Positions 8,750 to 17,700 of a stretch of 64,000 nucleotides of DNA are shown here, piece by piece. The translations under genes were made by a program, and so were the position numbers. The stretch comes from JAJECS01 sp965262745 (lineage in GTDB: Bacteria; Chloroflexota; UBA11872). Within the stretch, counting starts at the first letter, position 1. Each line of letters opens with the position of its first letter. The DNA is taken from the NCBI GenBank assembly GCA_965262745.1, contig OZ253558.1:868001-932000 (forward strand). Direction: 5' to 3'. Below the pieces are notes generated by a model. It worked only from the letters and a program-made list of their open reading frames with translations. It was not told where the DNA came from and searched no databases.

Positions 8750-9112
8750 ATGCCGTCCTGGATCGCCGTTGTCATTCTCATCGCGCTCGCGCTTCTCTTC
8801 ACCATCGGCAGCTTCGTGGGCACCATGCTCCTCAAGCCGCGCCGTCCGGACCCCGTGAAGGGCGACGCCTACGAGTCCGGGATTGCCCCGACCGGGGATA
8901 CGCGCGGCCGCCACAACGTCCGGTTCTACATCGTGGCCATGCTGTTCCTCGTCTTTGACGTCGAGCTCGCGTTCCTCTATCCCTGGGCCGTGCTCTACAG
9001 CAACCTTGACCAGCATCTCTTCCTGTTCATCGAGGCGGTCGTGTTCATCGCGATCCTCGGCGTCGGGTATGTCTACGCGTGGCGCAAGGGTGCATTGGAC
9101 TGGAGCCGCTAG
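8750..9112 (+). CDS. nuoA: NADH-quinone oxidoreductase subunit A
   Basis: This 120-residue membrane protein of complex I has three predicted helices (about residues 4-27, 60-80 and 88-110) and the conserved segments YESGIAP, RFYIVAMLFLVFDVE and the C-terminal WRKGALDWSR. NuoA lies next to the quinone channel at the junction of the membrane and peripheral arms. It is the first gene of the nuo operon, 59 bases after rex. nuoC follows after only three bases, where nuoB would normally be. Confidence 0.96.
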   Translation: MPSWIAVVILIALALLFTIGSFVGTMLLKPRRPDPVKGDAYESGIAPTGDTRGRHNVRFYIVAMLFLVFDVELAFLYPWAVLYSNLDQHLFLFIEAVVFIAILGVGYVYAWRKGALDWSR

Positions 9113-9115
9113 CCC

Positions 9116-9694
9116 ATGATCGATATAGCGCCAACCCCCACGCTTGATGCAACCGCCGTAGTGAGCCGCGTGCGCGAGCTCGCGGGCGAGGCGTTCGTGA
9201 ACGGCCGCGTGGTGCGCGGCGATCCCGTTGTCGAAATCAGCCCCGACGCCATTGCCCCGCTGGCTCAAGCGCTGCGTGATGACCCCGATCTTCGCTTCGA
9301 GCAACTTGTTGATCTGACGGCTGTGCACTGGCCCGCGGATGTCGGGCGAGAATTTGAGTTGATCTACCAGTACCGGTCGCTCAGCAACAACCTGTTCCTG
9401 CGGGTGAAAGCGCGCGTGTGCGACGGCGGCGTGGTCGCCACCCTGGCCCACACCTACCAATCGGCGCGCTGGCTCGAGCGCGAAGTTCACGATCTGTTCG
9501 GCATTCGATTCGAGGGCCACCCCGACCCGCGCCGCGTGCTCTTGCCCGACGGGTACGAGGGCCACCCGCTGCGCAAGGACTACCCGGTCGAAGGCCCGAC
9601 ATTCCCCGAGGACGCCCATCGCAATGACCTGTTCGGCCACTTGGATCCCGATGATTTCTGGGACGAGCCGAAGCCGGGAGCGCCGAGCCCATGA
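9116..9694 (+). CDS. nuoC: NADH-quinone oxidoreductase subunit C
   Basis: The 192-residue product is the 30-kDa subunit of the peripheral arm, with the family signature around SARWLEREVHDLFGIRFEGH and the following RRVLLPDGYEGHPLRKDYP. It is a separate gene, not fused to nuoD. It overlaps nuoD by four bases (ATGA). The start ATG is three bases after the nuoA stop. Confidence 0.96.
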   Translation: MIDIAPTPTLDATAVVSRVRELAGEAFVNGRVVRGDPVVEISPDAIAPLAQALRDDPDLRFEQLVDLTAVHWPADVGREFELIYQYRSLSNNLFLRVKARVCDGGVVATLAHTYQSARWLEREVHDLFGIRFEGHPDPRRVLLPDGYEGHPLRKDYPVEGPTFPEDAHRNDLFGHLDPDDFWDEPKPGAPSP

Positions 9695-10923
9695 CCGTCG
9701 AGACCGGCACCGCCAGCATGTTCGGCGACATCGAGCAGATCAGCGAGAACCAGATGGTTCTCAACATGGGACCGCAACACCCGAGCACGCACGGCGTAAT
9801 GCGTCTGCTCATCGAGGTCGACGGGGAGACCGTCACCAAGTGCACCCCCGACGTGGGGTACCTGCACCGCGGCGTCGAAAAGCTCATCGAGACCCATGAC
9901 TACCGCGGCGGGATAACGCTCACAGACCGCATGGACTACACGGCCGGACCGTCCAACAACATGGGCTATCTCATGGCCATCGAGAAGCTGATGGGCATCG
10001 AGGACGAGATTCCGTTGCGGGCCAAGCTGCTCCGCACGGCGATTGCCGAGCTTTCCCGGCTGGCCTCGCACCACATCTGGATCGGCACCCACGCGCTGGA
10101 TATCGGCGCCATGTCGGCCTTCCTCTGGTCCCTCCGCGAACGCGAGAAGATCCTGTATCTCTTCGAGAAGGCCTGCGGCGCCCGCCTCACCACGTCATTC
10201 ATGCGCGTGGGCGGCACTGGCCCGCACGATGTCCCCGAAAGCTGGATCGAAGACGTCGACGCGTTTCTCGACAGCTATACCCTCGACGAGCTGAATAGCC
10301 TTTTGACTCGCAATGAGATCTTCGAAATCCGCACCCGCGGCGTGGGCATCATTTCCGCCGAGCAGGCGCTGACCTACGGTCTCACCGGGCCGAGTCTGCG
10401 TGGGTCCGGAATCGCATGGGACCTGCGCAAGGCCCGTCCGTATGCGGCCTATGACATGGTCGACTTCGAAATCCCGGTGTTTCCCGAAGGCGATGTCTAC
10501 GCGCGCTACCTGGTGCGGCTCAACGAGATGTATCAGGCGACGCGGATCGTGCGGCAGTGCATGGAGCACCTGCGCGGCCTGCCATCGGACGCTCCGTCCA
10601 ACGCGGACCGTCCCGACCTGGTTCCGCCTGACTTGGGGCGAGTGCCCTTTGACATGGAAGCCATGATCAATCACTTCAAGCTGGTCATGCACGGCGTGCA
10701 GCCCCCAGCCGGTGAGGCGTATTTCGCCATCGAGTCCCCGAAGGGCGAGCTGGGCTATTTCTTCGTGAGTGATGGCAGTGGCATGCCTTATCGCTGCCAC
10801 GTGCGCTCGCCATCGTTCGTCAACCTCGCCATCATGGAGGACGCGGCCGTCGGCGGCCTGATCGCCGACACGGTGGCGCTGATCGGAAGCATCGACATCG
10901 TGTTGGGTGAGGTGGACCGATGA
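9691..10923 (+). CDS. nuoD: NADH-quinone oxidoreductase subunit D
   Basis: This 410-residue 49-kDa subunit forms the quinone-binding cavity together with NuoB. It carries NMGPQHPSTHGVMRL with the quinone-site histidine loop, then GYLHRGVEK and DYTAGPSNNMGY. The end is the hydrogenase-like IGSIDIVLGEVDR. It overlaps nuoC and nuoG by four bases each. The normal binding partner NuoB is not encoded in this operon. Confidence 0.97.
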   Translation: MTVETGTASMFGDIEQISENQMVLNMGPQHPSTHGVMRLLIEVDGETVTKCTPDVGYLHRGVEKLIETHDYRGGITLTDRMDYTAGPSNNMGYLMAIEKLMGIEDEIPLRAKLLRTAIAELSRLASHHIWIGTHALDIGAMSAFLWSLREREKILYLFEKACGARLTTSFMRVGGTGPHDVPESWIEDVDAFLDSYTLDELNSLLTRNEIFEIRTRGVGIISAEQALTYGLTGPSLRGSGIAWDLRKARPYAAYDMVDFEIPVFPEGDVYARYLVRLNEMYQATRIVRQCMEHLRGLPSDAPSNADRPDLVPPDLGRVPFDMEAMINHFKLVMHGVQPPAGEAYFAIESPKGELGYFFVSDGSGMPYRCHVRSPSFVNLAIMEDAAVGGLIADTVALIGSIDIVLGEVDR

Positions 10924-13352
10924 GCAACGAACTCATGAGCCTGACGGTCGACGGCATCGAGGTGCAGGTGCCGGCGGGCTCAACGGTGCTGCAAGCCTGC
11001 GAGTCGATTGGAGTCGAGATTCCGACGCTCTGCACCGATCCGCGACTCGACCCATACGGAGCCTGCCGCATGTGCGTGGTGGAAATCCAGCCGGGGCCGC
11101 CGCGTCCAATGGCCTCCTGCACCATGCAGGCCGCGCCCGGCATGACGGTGGTGACGAACAGCCGCGCGATCAAGGACATCCGCAAGCACGTGATCGAGCT
11201 GCAACTCCAGCACCACCCCCTCGACTGCCCGTACTGCGACCAGGCCGGCACCTGCGAGTTGCAGGACGAGACCTTTGCGCAGGAAATCCATCAAAGCCCC
11301 TACGAAACCGTTCCCAAAGCTCATCCCGAGGAAATCCTCAACGAGATGATCCTCATCAACCACAACCGCTGCATCCTGTGCGGTCGCTGCGTGCGGATGT
11401 GCGACGAGCAGATTGGCGTATACGCCCTTGACTTCGTCCATCGGGCGATCGGCACGTTTATCGCGCCCGCCCAGCACAAAGAGATGGACTGTGAACGGTG
11501 CGGCATGTGCATCGAGACATGCCCGGTGGGCGCATTGCTCAGCCGACCGTTCAAGCACGCGGCGCGGAGTTGGCAGACGGACAAGACCGCCTCGACGTGC
11601 CCGCACTGCTCCGTGGGCTGCTCCCTCCTCGTGGAGTCGCGCCACGGCGACGTGGTCCGTACGCGCACGAACGGACTCGAGGAGCCGGCCAACGGCATCC
11701 TCTGCGCCAAGGGGTTCTTTGGCCACTCGTTCGTCAATAGCGGCGACCGGTTGACGCAGCCGCTGATTCGGCGGGACGGGCGCCTACAGCCCGCGACGTG
11801 GCATGAGGCCATCTCGCACGTGAGCAGCGGGCTGCGCGGCGTGATCGACCGCCACGGCCCCAGCGCCATCGGCGCGGTTGGCTCGCCGAACTGCACGAAC
11901 GAAGACAACTACACCCTGCAGCGATTCATGCGCGAGGTCATCGGCAGCAACAACGTCTACAGCCAGTCACACGGCTTTCACGAGACGTTCCACGCTCTCG
12001 CATCCGTGCTTGGATCTCAGGCCGTGCTGCGGTCACAGGGTGAACTGCTTGAGTCGGACGTGATTCTGGTGGTGGGCGCCGACATCGGCCAGACGCACAA
12101 CGTCGTGGGCGCACACATCAAACGCGCCGTGCGGCGAAACGGCCGCAAGCTGCTTATGGCGACACGGCTTGCAAGCACCCTGGATCGCTACGCCGACGCG
12201 ACGGCACGAGTACGGCCGGGCGGCGAGGCGGCCCTGCTAATCGCGCTGGCCGGGCGCGACGACGTTTCCGAGGACGTGACGGGGGTATCCGACGCTGAAC
12301 TCGGCGCCATGCGCGAGCTGCTCGACGCGGCCGGTTCCGTCGCCGTCGTATGGGACACCGGGATCTGGACGTTGGGACGCGCTGAGCAATTGGCATGGGC
12401 CGCGGCCAGCCTCGCGCAGGCTCATGCGGACGTACGTCTATTCCCATTGGCGGAACGGGCCAACACCGTGGGCACGCTGCTCACCGGCATGGGCCCCGAC
12501 ATGCTGCCGGGAATGCGGCCAGTCGCCGATGCCGCGGCACGCGCCGAAGTGGAAACCGTGACCGGCGCGCCGGCGCTTGAGGAGGCCGGGGCGGCACTTT
12601 CCGCTTTGCTGGAGGGCGGCGGTCAGGCGCTCTATGTGATGGGCGAGGATCTGATCAGCAGCGCTGGCGATCCGGAGGCCCTGCGCGAGAGCTTGGCGAA
12701 TCTCGAGTTGCTCATCGTGCAAGACATCTTCATGAGCCCGACAGCTGAGTTGGCCGATGTCGTGCTTCCGGGTGCTTCGTTCGCCGAAAAAGGCGGCCAC
12801 TTCACCAACTTCGAGGGTCGGCGCGGAGCCCTGGCGCCCGCCATCATCCCGGTCGGCGATGCGCGGCCGGACTGGGAGATCATCGCGCGGCTGGCTGCCG
12901 CGCTGGGCAACGACTTTGGCTGGCGCTCGCATGAGCCGATCTCCGAGGAGATCGAACGCCTGTGGCGCATGCCGGACATTGAGGGCGGGGAGCCAATCGG
13001 CGATTTCAATGGAGCGCTGTCCCCGGCGATCGACTCTGGGGCCTTCACGCTCGCGACCGAGCAGCACCTCTACACCGCTGGCGCCACCGGCCGACGCGCG
13101 CCCAGCCTGGCCCTCATGCTGCCGGACGCCGTCGCCGAGCTGAATCCCGAGGACGCCAAGAATCTCAACGTGACGGATGGCGACGCGATCAGCCTGGCAT
13201 CACACGCCGGAGCGCTGAATCTGAAGACCATGGTCGCGAGCCGCGTGCCGCGTGGGGTCGTCAACCTGCCCGACCGCTTTCTGGAGGCCCCACCGCGCCG
13301 GCTCGATTCCGCAGCCCCCAACGGCATTCCCGTGCAAGTGACCAAGCGCTAG
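10920..13352 (+). CDS. nuoG: NADH-quinone oxidoreductase subunit G
   Basis: The 810-residue iron-sulfur subunit has, in order: a 2Fe-2S ferredoxin domain (cysteines near 38, 49, 52 and 67), a His-Cys3 cluster site (HHPLDCPYC...TC), two 4Fe-4S sites (CILCGRCVRMC and CERCGMCIETC), the extra N7-type site CPHCSVGC...C, and a molybdopterin-oxidoreductase-like C-terminal half. The position equivalent to the formate dehydrogenase Cys/Sec reads SHGFHE, so it should not be a formate dehydrogenase. It follows nuoD directly; nuoE and nuoF, which normally lie between, are missing. A shared ancestry with FdhA-type proteins is visible in the domain order. Confidence 0.93.
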   Translation: MSNELMSLTVDGIEVQVPAGSTVLQACESIGVEIPTLCTDPRLDPYGACRMCVVEIQPGPPRPMASCTMQAAPGMTVVTNSRAIKDIRKHVIELQLQHHPLDCPYCDQAGTCELQDETFAQEIHQSPYETVPKAHPEEILNEMILINHNRCILCGRCVRMCDEQIGVYALDFVHRAIGTFIAPAQHKEMDCERCGMCIETCPVGALLSRPFKHAARSWQTDKTASTCPHCSVGCSLLVESRHGDVVRTRTNGLEEPANGILCAKGFFGHSFVNSGDRLTQPLIRRDGRLQPATWHEAISHVSSGLRGVIDRHGPSAIGAVGSPNCTNEDNYTLQRFMREVIGSNNVYSQSHGFHETFHALASVLGSQAVLRSQGELLESDVILVVGADIGQTHNVVGAHIKRAVRRNGRKLLMATRLASTLDRYADATARVRPGGEAALLIALAGRDDVSEDVTGVSDAELGAMRELLDAAGSVAVVWDTGIWTLGRAEQLAWAAASLAQAHADVRLFPLAERANTVGTLLTGMGPDMLPGMRPVADAAARAEVETVTGAPALEEAGAALSALLEGGGQALYVMGEDLISSAGDPEALRESLANLELLIVQDIFMSPTAELADVVLPGASFAEKGGHFTNFEGRRGALAPAIIPVGDARPDWEIIARLAAALGNDFGWRSHEPISEEIERLWRMPDIEGGEPIGDFNGALSPAIDSGAFTLATEQHLYTAGATGRRAPSLALMLPDAVAELNPEDAKNLNVTDGDAISLASHAGALNLKTMVASRVPRGVVNLPDRFLEAPPRRLDSAAPNGIPVQVTKR

Positions 13353-13355
13353 GCG

Positions 13356-14357
13356 ATGGACGGCTTGGAATGGCTCATCGTCGTCATCAAGTGTCTGCTC
13401 ATCTTGCTAATTTTCCTTGGTGCGCCGCTGATTCTCGTGCTCGTGGAGCGCTGGACGCTCGGCCGGCTGCAATCCCGCATCGGACCCAACCGCGTGGGGT
13501 GGTCCGGGTCGCTCCAGACGCTGGCCGACGGCCTCAAGCTCGGCATCAAGGAAGACCTCATTCCGCGCGGCGCCGACAAGCTCGTCTTCTGGTTCGGGCC
13601 GGTGTTCTTGGTGGTCCCGGCATTGGCCGCGTGGGCCATCGTGCCCATCGGGCCGAAGGTCGAGCTTGGACGAGAGATCGGGCTGTGGGCCGTCGATCTG
13701 AATGTCGGCATCCTCTTCTTCCTCGCCATGGGCTCCCTAGGGGTCTACGGCGTGGTCATGTCGGGATGGTCGTCAAACAGCAAATACGCCCATTTCGGCG
13801 CACTCCGTGCCAGCGCCCAGGTCATCAGCTACGAGCTCATCATGGGGCTCGCGGTGCTGGCCATTATCGTCTACGCCGGATCACTCAGCCTCATCGACAT
13901 CGTCGAGCAGCAGCGTGGGCTATGGTTCATCGTGCCGCAGTTCGTGGGGTTCCTTCTCTTCGTGATCGCCGGCGTCGCCGAGACCAATCGCGCCCCGTTC
14001 GACCTGCCGGAAGCCGAGAGCGAGATCGTCGCGGGCTTCCACGTGGAGTACTCGGGCATGCGCTTCGCGATGTTCTTCATCGCGGAGTACGCCAACATCA
14101 TCCTCTTTTCGGCCATCATCACCACGCTCTATCTCGGGGGCTGGCTGGGATGGACGATCCCGGGCATGGACGGTCTGACCGGCATCTTTTGGTTCCTCCT
14201 GAAATCCAGCGTATTCATAGGTCTCTTTCTGTTGCTCCGGGCCGCCCTGCCGCGGCTGCGGTACGACCAACTCATGAGCTTCTGCTGGAAGTTTCTGATG
14301 CCCATCGGCATCATCAACCTGCTGGTCGCCGCCGGGCTGCGGATGGCATGGAATTGA
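13356..14357 (+). CDS. nuoH: NADH-quinone oxidoreductase subunit H
   Basis: The 333-residue membrane subunit has about eight helices and anchors the peripheral arm, forming much of the quinone tunnel. Diagnostic segments are the N-terminal LVERWTLGRLQSRIGPNRVG, ETNRAPFDLPEAESEIVAGFHVEYSG and LRAALPRLRYDQLM. It begins three bases after the nuoG stop. Confidence 0.97.
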   Translation: MDGLEWLIVVIKCLLILLIFLGAPLILVLVERWTLGRLQSRIGPNRVGWSGSLQTLADGLKLGIKEDLIPRGADKLVFWFGPVFLVVPALAAWAIVPIGPKVELGREIGLWAVDLNVGILFFLAMGSLGVYGVVMSGWSSNSKYAHFGALRASAQVISYELIMGLAVLAIIVYAGSLSLIDIVEQQRGLWFIVPQFVGFLLFVIAGVAETNRAPFDLPEAESEIVAGFHVEYSGMRFAMFFIAEYANIILFSAIITTLYLGGWLGWTIPGMDGLTGIFWFLLKSSVFIGLFLLLRAALPRLRYDQLMSFCWKFLMPIGIINLLVAAGLRMAWN

Positions 14358-14364
14358 GATCACC

Positions 14365-14856
14365 GTGCCGCTAGGTTCAGGCATCCTCAAGGGCTTCGCG
14401 ACCGTGTTCCAGGTCGGGCGCCGCCGGCCCGCCACGGTGATGTACCCCGAGAACGTGCGCGACATCGCGTATCGCTTCCGCGGCCAAGTGGGCATGCGTC
14501 GGGACGAAGTCACCAACGGCATGACGTGCGTCGGCTGCGGGCTGTGCGAGACGGCGTGCCCGAACGACGTGATCCGCGTCGACACCAGCGAGGCGCCCGA
14601 TGGCACGCGTGTGGTGGACCGCTACATTTTCGACGTGGGCCGCTGCGTCTTCTGCTACTTCTGCGTCGAGGCCTGCCCGGTGGATGCTCTCCAGCGCACC
14701 CACGACTTCCATCTGGTCACCGAAGATCGCCGCGGGCTCGTGATCGACGGCTTCAAGATGATCGACATCTACGAGCACGATCTCAAGAATCGATCGCTGG
14801 AGGAACAGAACATCGGCCCGGGTACGCGCCCTCGACTATGGTTCGGCGATGACTGA
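14365..14856 (+). CDS. nuoI: NADH-quinone oxidoreductase subunit I
   Basis: This 163-residue two-cluster ferredoxin subunit carries two 4Fe-4S motifs, CVGCGLCETACP and CVFCYFCVEACP, which hold clusters N6a and N6b on the path from NuoG to NuoB. The start is a GTG at 14365. The gene overlaps nuoJ by eight bases. Confidence 0.97.
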   Translation: MPLGSGILKGFATVFQVGRRRPATVMYPENVRDIAYRFRGQVGMRRDEVTNGMTCVGCGLCETACPNDVIRVDTSEAPDGTRVVDRYIFDVGRCVFCYFCVEACPVDALQRTHDFHLVTEDRRGLVIDGFKMIDIYEHDLKNRSLEEQNIGPGTRPRLWFGDD

Positions 14857-15439
14857 CAACGTCGCCGAGATCATCGCGTTCTGGTATCTCGCCTTCATGG
14901 CGGTGACCGGCGGCGTGGGCGTGCTCGCGCTGCGCAATCCGGTGCACTCCGCGCTGTCGCTGGTGTACGTGATCTTCCACGTGGCCGGATTGTTCGTGAT
15001 CTTGGGCGCCGGCTTCCTCGCCGTGGTCCAGATCATCGTGTATGCCGGCGCCATCGTCGTGCTGTTTCTCTTCACGCTGATGATGCTGGATATGCGCGGC
15101 ATTGCGCATGAGCGCTTCACCCATCGTCAGCGGTGGCTAGCTTTGCCGCTGGCGACATTGCTGGCCGTCGAGGCCGTCTTCGTCGGCGTAGGCACGCCAG
15201 AAGTCCGAGAGGCTTTCCAGGGCGCGTTTCCGCCCCAGACCATTTCCGACCTCGGCGGCAGTACGCAAGCCATAGCCGCCGTCCTCTTCAGTGAATATTT
15301 GTTGCCGTTCGAAGTCGCCAGCGTCCTGCTCTTGGTCGCCGCCATCGGGGCGATCGTCTTGGCGCGGCGCTTCGATCGTGAGCTCGAGGCGCCCGCTGAG
15401 AGCACCAACGAACTACCCGAGCCGGAGACCGCGTCCTGA
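14849..15439 (+). CDS. nuoJ: NADH-quinone oxidoreductase subunit J
   Basis: This 196-residue membrane subunit has five predicted helices and the conserved HVAGLFVILGAGFLAVVQIIVYAG block, which includes the pi-bulge helix of the proton path. It overlaps nuoI by eight bases and nuoK by one (TGATG). The C-terminal tail is acidic and variable. Confidence 0.96.
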   Translation: MTDNVAEIIAFWYLAFMAVTGGVGVLALRNPVHSALSLVYVIFHVAGLFVILGAGFLAVVQIIVYAGAIVVLFLFTLMMLDMRGIAHERFTHRQRWLALPLATLLAVEAVFVGVGTPEVREAFQGAFPPQTISDLGGSTQAIAAVLFSEYLLPFEVASVLLLVAAIGAIVLARRFDRELEAPAESTNELPEPETAS

Positions 15440-15738
15440 TGGACCTCAACGCCTATCTGGTCGTCGGCGGCCTGCTGTTCTCACTGGGCGTTCTGGGCAC
15501 GCTGCTCCGGCGCAACATCATTGTGGTGCTCATCTCGATTGAGCTGATGCTCAACGGCGCCAACCTCACGCTGGCCGCGTTCTCCGCGTTCCTCGACGAC
15601 ATGGCCGGCAACGTGATGGTGGTGTTCTCGCTCACCGTGGCGGCGGCGGAGGTCGCCGTGGGTCTGGCTATCCTCGTCGCCCTCAGCCGGGTGTTCCCAG
15701 TTGTGAATATCGACCAACTGGACGATCTGCGCGGATGA
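15439..15738 (+). CDS. nuoK: NADH-quinone oxidoreductase subunit K
   Basis: This 99-residue, three-helix membrane subunit has the conserved IELMLNGANL segment with its membrane glutamate and a second glutamate in AAAEVAVGLAI, both part of the proton channel. Length is standard for the family. Confidence 0.97.
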   Translation: MDLNAYLVVGGLLFSLGVLGTLLRRNIIVVLISIELMLNGANLTLAAFSAFLDDMAGNVMVVFSLTVAAAEVAVGLAILVALSRVFPVVNIDQLDDLRG

Positions 15739-15756
15739 CCTTGAGCCAATCGCTGT

Positions 15757-17700
15757 ATGGCGGTGGATGTGTTTGACGTCGTCTGGTTGATCCCGTTGGC
15801 GCCGCTGCTGGCGTTCATCATCAACGGCCTGGCCGGCCGGCGTGTGCCGTCGATGACCGGCTGGCTGTCAACCGGAGCCATCCTGGCGTCATTCCTGCTG
15901 ACCGGCGCGCTTTGGATTGGCGGCATCTCCGCCGACCAGCCCGGCTGGACGTTCTACCCCTGGGTCGACTCGGGAACGTTAGCCGTCAATATCGGATTCC
16001 TGCTCGATCCGCTCGCCGTTGTCATGCTGCTGGTGGTTACCGGCGTCAGCACGCTGGTGGCGCTCTACTCCGTCGGCTACATGGACCACGATCCGGCGAA
16101 ATCTCGATTCCACACCTGGATTCCGCTCTTCGTCTTCAGCATGGTCATGCTGGTCATGTCGGACAACTTGCTCCAGCTTTTCGTCTTCTGGGAAATGGTG
16201 GGGCTGTGCTCCTACCTCCTCATTGGCTTTTGGCACGACCGGCACAGCGCCAATGTCGCCGCCACGAAAGCGTTCCTCGTCAACCGCATCGGCGACTTTG
16301 CCTTCCTCATCGGCATCGTCTTGGCCTTCCTTCACTTCGGCACCCTGCGCTACCGTGAGATCTTCGAAGTAATCGGGGACGCAGATCCGACCCTGACAAC
16401 GGCCATCGCCTTCCTGCTGTTTGTCGGAGCCATGGGCAAGTCTGCGCAATTCCCGCTCCACGTGTGGCTGCCGGACGCGATGGAAGGCCCGACGCCGGTG
16501 AGCGCCCTGATCCACGCCGCCACGATGGTCACTGCCGGGGTCTACATCGTGGCCCGCATGAATCCGCTCTACTCCGTGGCCCCAGAGGCGCTGGTCTTCA
16601 TCGCCGCCATCGGGACGGTCACGGCCTTTGTCGCCGCGACCATCGCCCTGGTCCAAACGGACATCAAACGCGTACTGGCCTATTCGACGGTGAGCCAACT
16701 CGGGCTCATGTTCCTCGCCCTTGGGGCCGGTGCGTACTCCATCGCCATCTTCCACCTGGTGACGCACGCATTTTTCAAGGCGCTGTTGTTCCTTGGGTCC
16801 GGCAGCGTCATCCACGCCCTCAACGACGAGCAGGACATGCGTCAGATGGGCGGGTTGTGGCGCAAGCTGCCGCTGACCTACGGAACGTTCGTGCTGGGCG
16901 GTCTTGCCCTGGCCGCCGTATTTCCGCTGGCCGGCTTCTGGAGCAAGGATGAGATTCTGGCAAGCGCCTTCCTGAAAGCCACGGCACCCGCTGGAACGGC
17001 GCTCGCCGCCGACCACGGCGCCAGCATCTTCTGGCTGTTCTTGGTTGTCGGCCTTGTCGTGTCCCTCATGACGGCCTTCTACACGATGCGCATGATTTTC
17101 ATGACGTTTCACGGAAAACCGCGCAATCAGAACCTCTTCGACCACGCCCATGAATCCCCGTGGGTGATGACGCTGCCTCTTGGAATATTGGCCGTCGGCG
17201 CGATCGCCGGGGGTGCCGTGCTGGGAATTCCGCCCGAGCACGGATTTCTCCACGGATACCTTGACGCGACGGCCGGGATTACGCACTTGGAGGGCGTCGG
17301 CGATCCCCCGACGCTGGTCCTCGCCATCATCTCGACAGTGGTGGCCGTTTCCGGCGTGGCGCTCGCCTACTTGGCGTACCGCGTCGGTGTACCGATCCCC
17401 GCGGTTGCCCGCCGCCTATTGCCGGGCGCCGAGGGCCTATTCCAGCGCAAGTGGTTCATGGACCACCTTGGCGATGGGCTCGTGGTGATGACGACCCGCG
17501 CCATCGCCGTGGTGTCGTGGGGATTTGACGTCGGCGTCATCGACGGGTTGGTCAACGCCTCAGGCACGGTCACACGCCGTCTGAGCGGCGAGATGCGTCG
17601 ACTGCAGACCGGCCAGGCGCAAAACTACGCCCTGCTCATGGTGGTGGGCATCGTGCTGGTCATCGGCGGGCTCATGATCTTCACAGGGAACCCGACATGA
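15757..17700 (+). CDS. nuoL: NADH-quinone oxidoreductase subunit L
   Basis: The 647-residue antiporter-like proton-pumping subunit is of normal length, including the C-terminal lateral helix. Markers include FWEMVGLCSYLLIGFW, KSAQFPLHVWLPDAMEGPTPVSALIHAATMV and a SQLGLMFLALG block. It is separated from nuoK by 18 bases with no clear ribosome site and overlaps nuoM by four bases. Confidence 0.97.
   Translation: MAVDVFDVVWLIPLAPLLAFIINGLAGRRVPSMTGWLSTGAILASFLLTGALWIGGISADQPGWTFYPWVDSGTLAVNIGFLLDPLAVVMLLVVTGVSTLVALYSVGYMDHDPAKSRFHTWIPLFVFSMVMLVMSDNLLQLFVFWEMVGLCSYLLIGFWHDRHSANVAATKAFLVNRIGDFAFLIGIVLAFLHFGTLRYREIFEVIGDADPTLTTAIAFLLFVGAMGKSAQFPLHVWLPDAMEGPTPVSALIHAATMVTAGVYIVARMNPLYSVAPEALVFIAAIGTVTAFVAATIALVQTDIKRVLAYSTVSQLGLMFLALGAGAYSIAIFHLVTHAFFKALLFLGSGSVIHALNDEQDMRQMGGLWRKLPLTYGTFVLGGLALAAVFPLAGFWSKDEILASAFLKATAPAGTALAADHGASIFWLFLVVGLVVSLMTAFYTMRMIFMTFHGKPRNQNLFDHAHESPWVMTLPLGILAVGAIAGGAVLGIPPEHGFLHGYLDATAGITHLEGVGDPPTLVLAIISTVVAVSGVALAYLAYRVGVPIPAVARRLLPGAEGLFQRKWFMDHLGDGLVVMTTRAIAVVSWGFDVGVIDGLVNASGTVTRRLSGEMRRLQTGQAQNYALLMVVGIVLVIGGLMIFTGNPT

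Noticed and set aside
11580..13300. Catalytic formate dehydrogenase in place of NuoG
   Set aside because: The active-site Cys/Sec position is not conserved and the gene is embedded in a nuo operon.
15979..17286. 435-codon minus-strand open frame opposite nuoL
   Set aside because: nuoL is clear and full length; the antisense frame is charged, low-complexity and has no motif.
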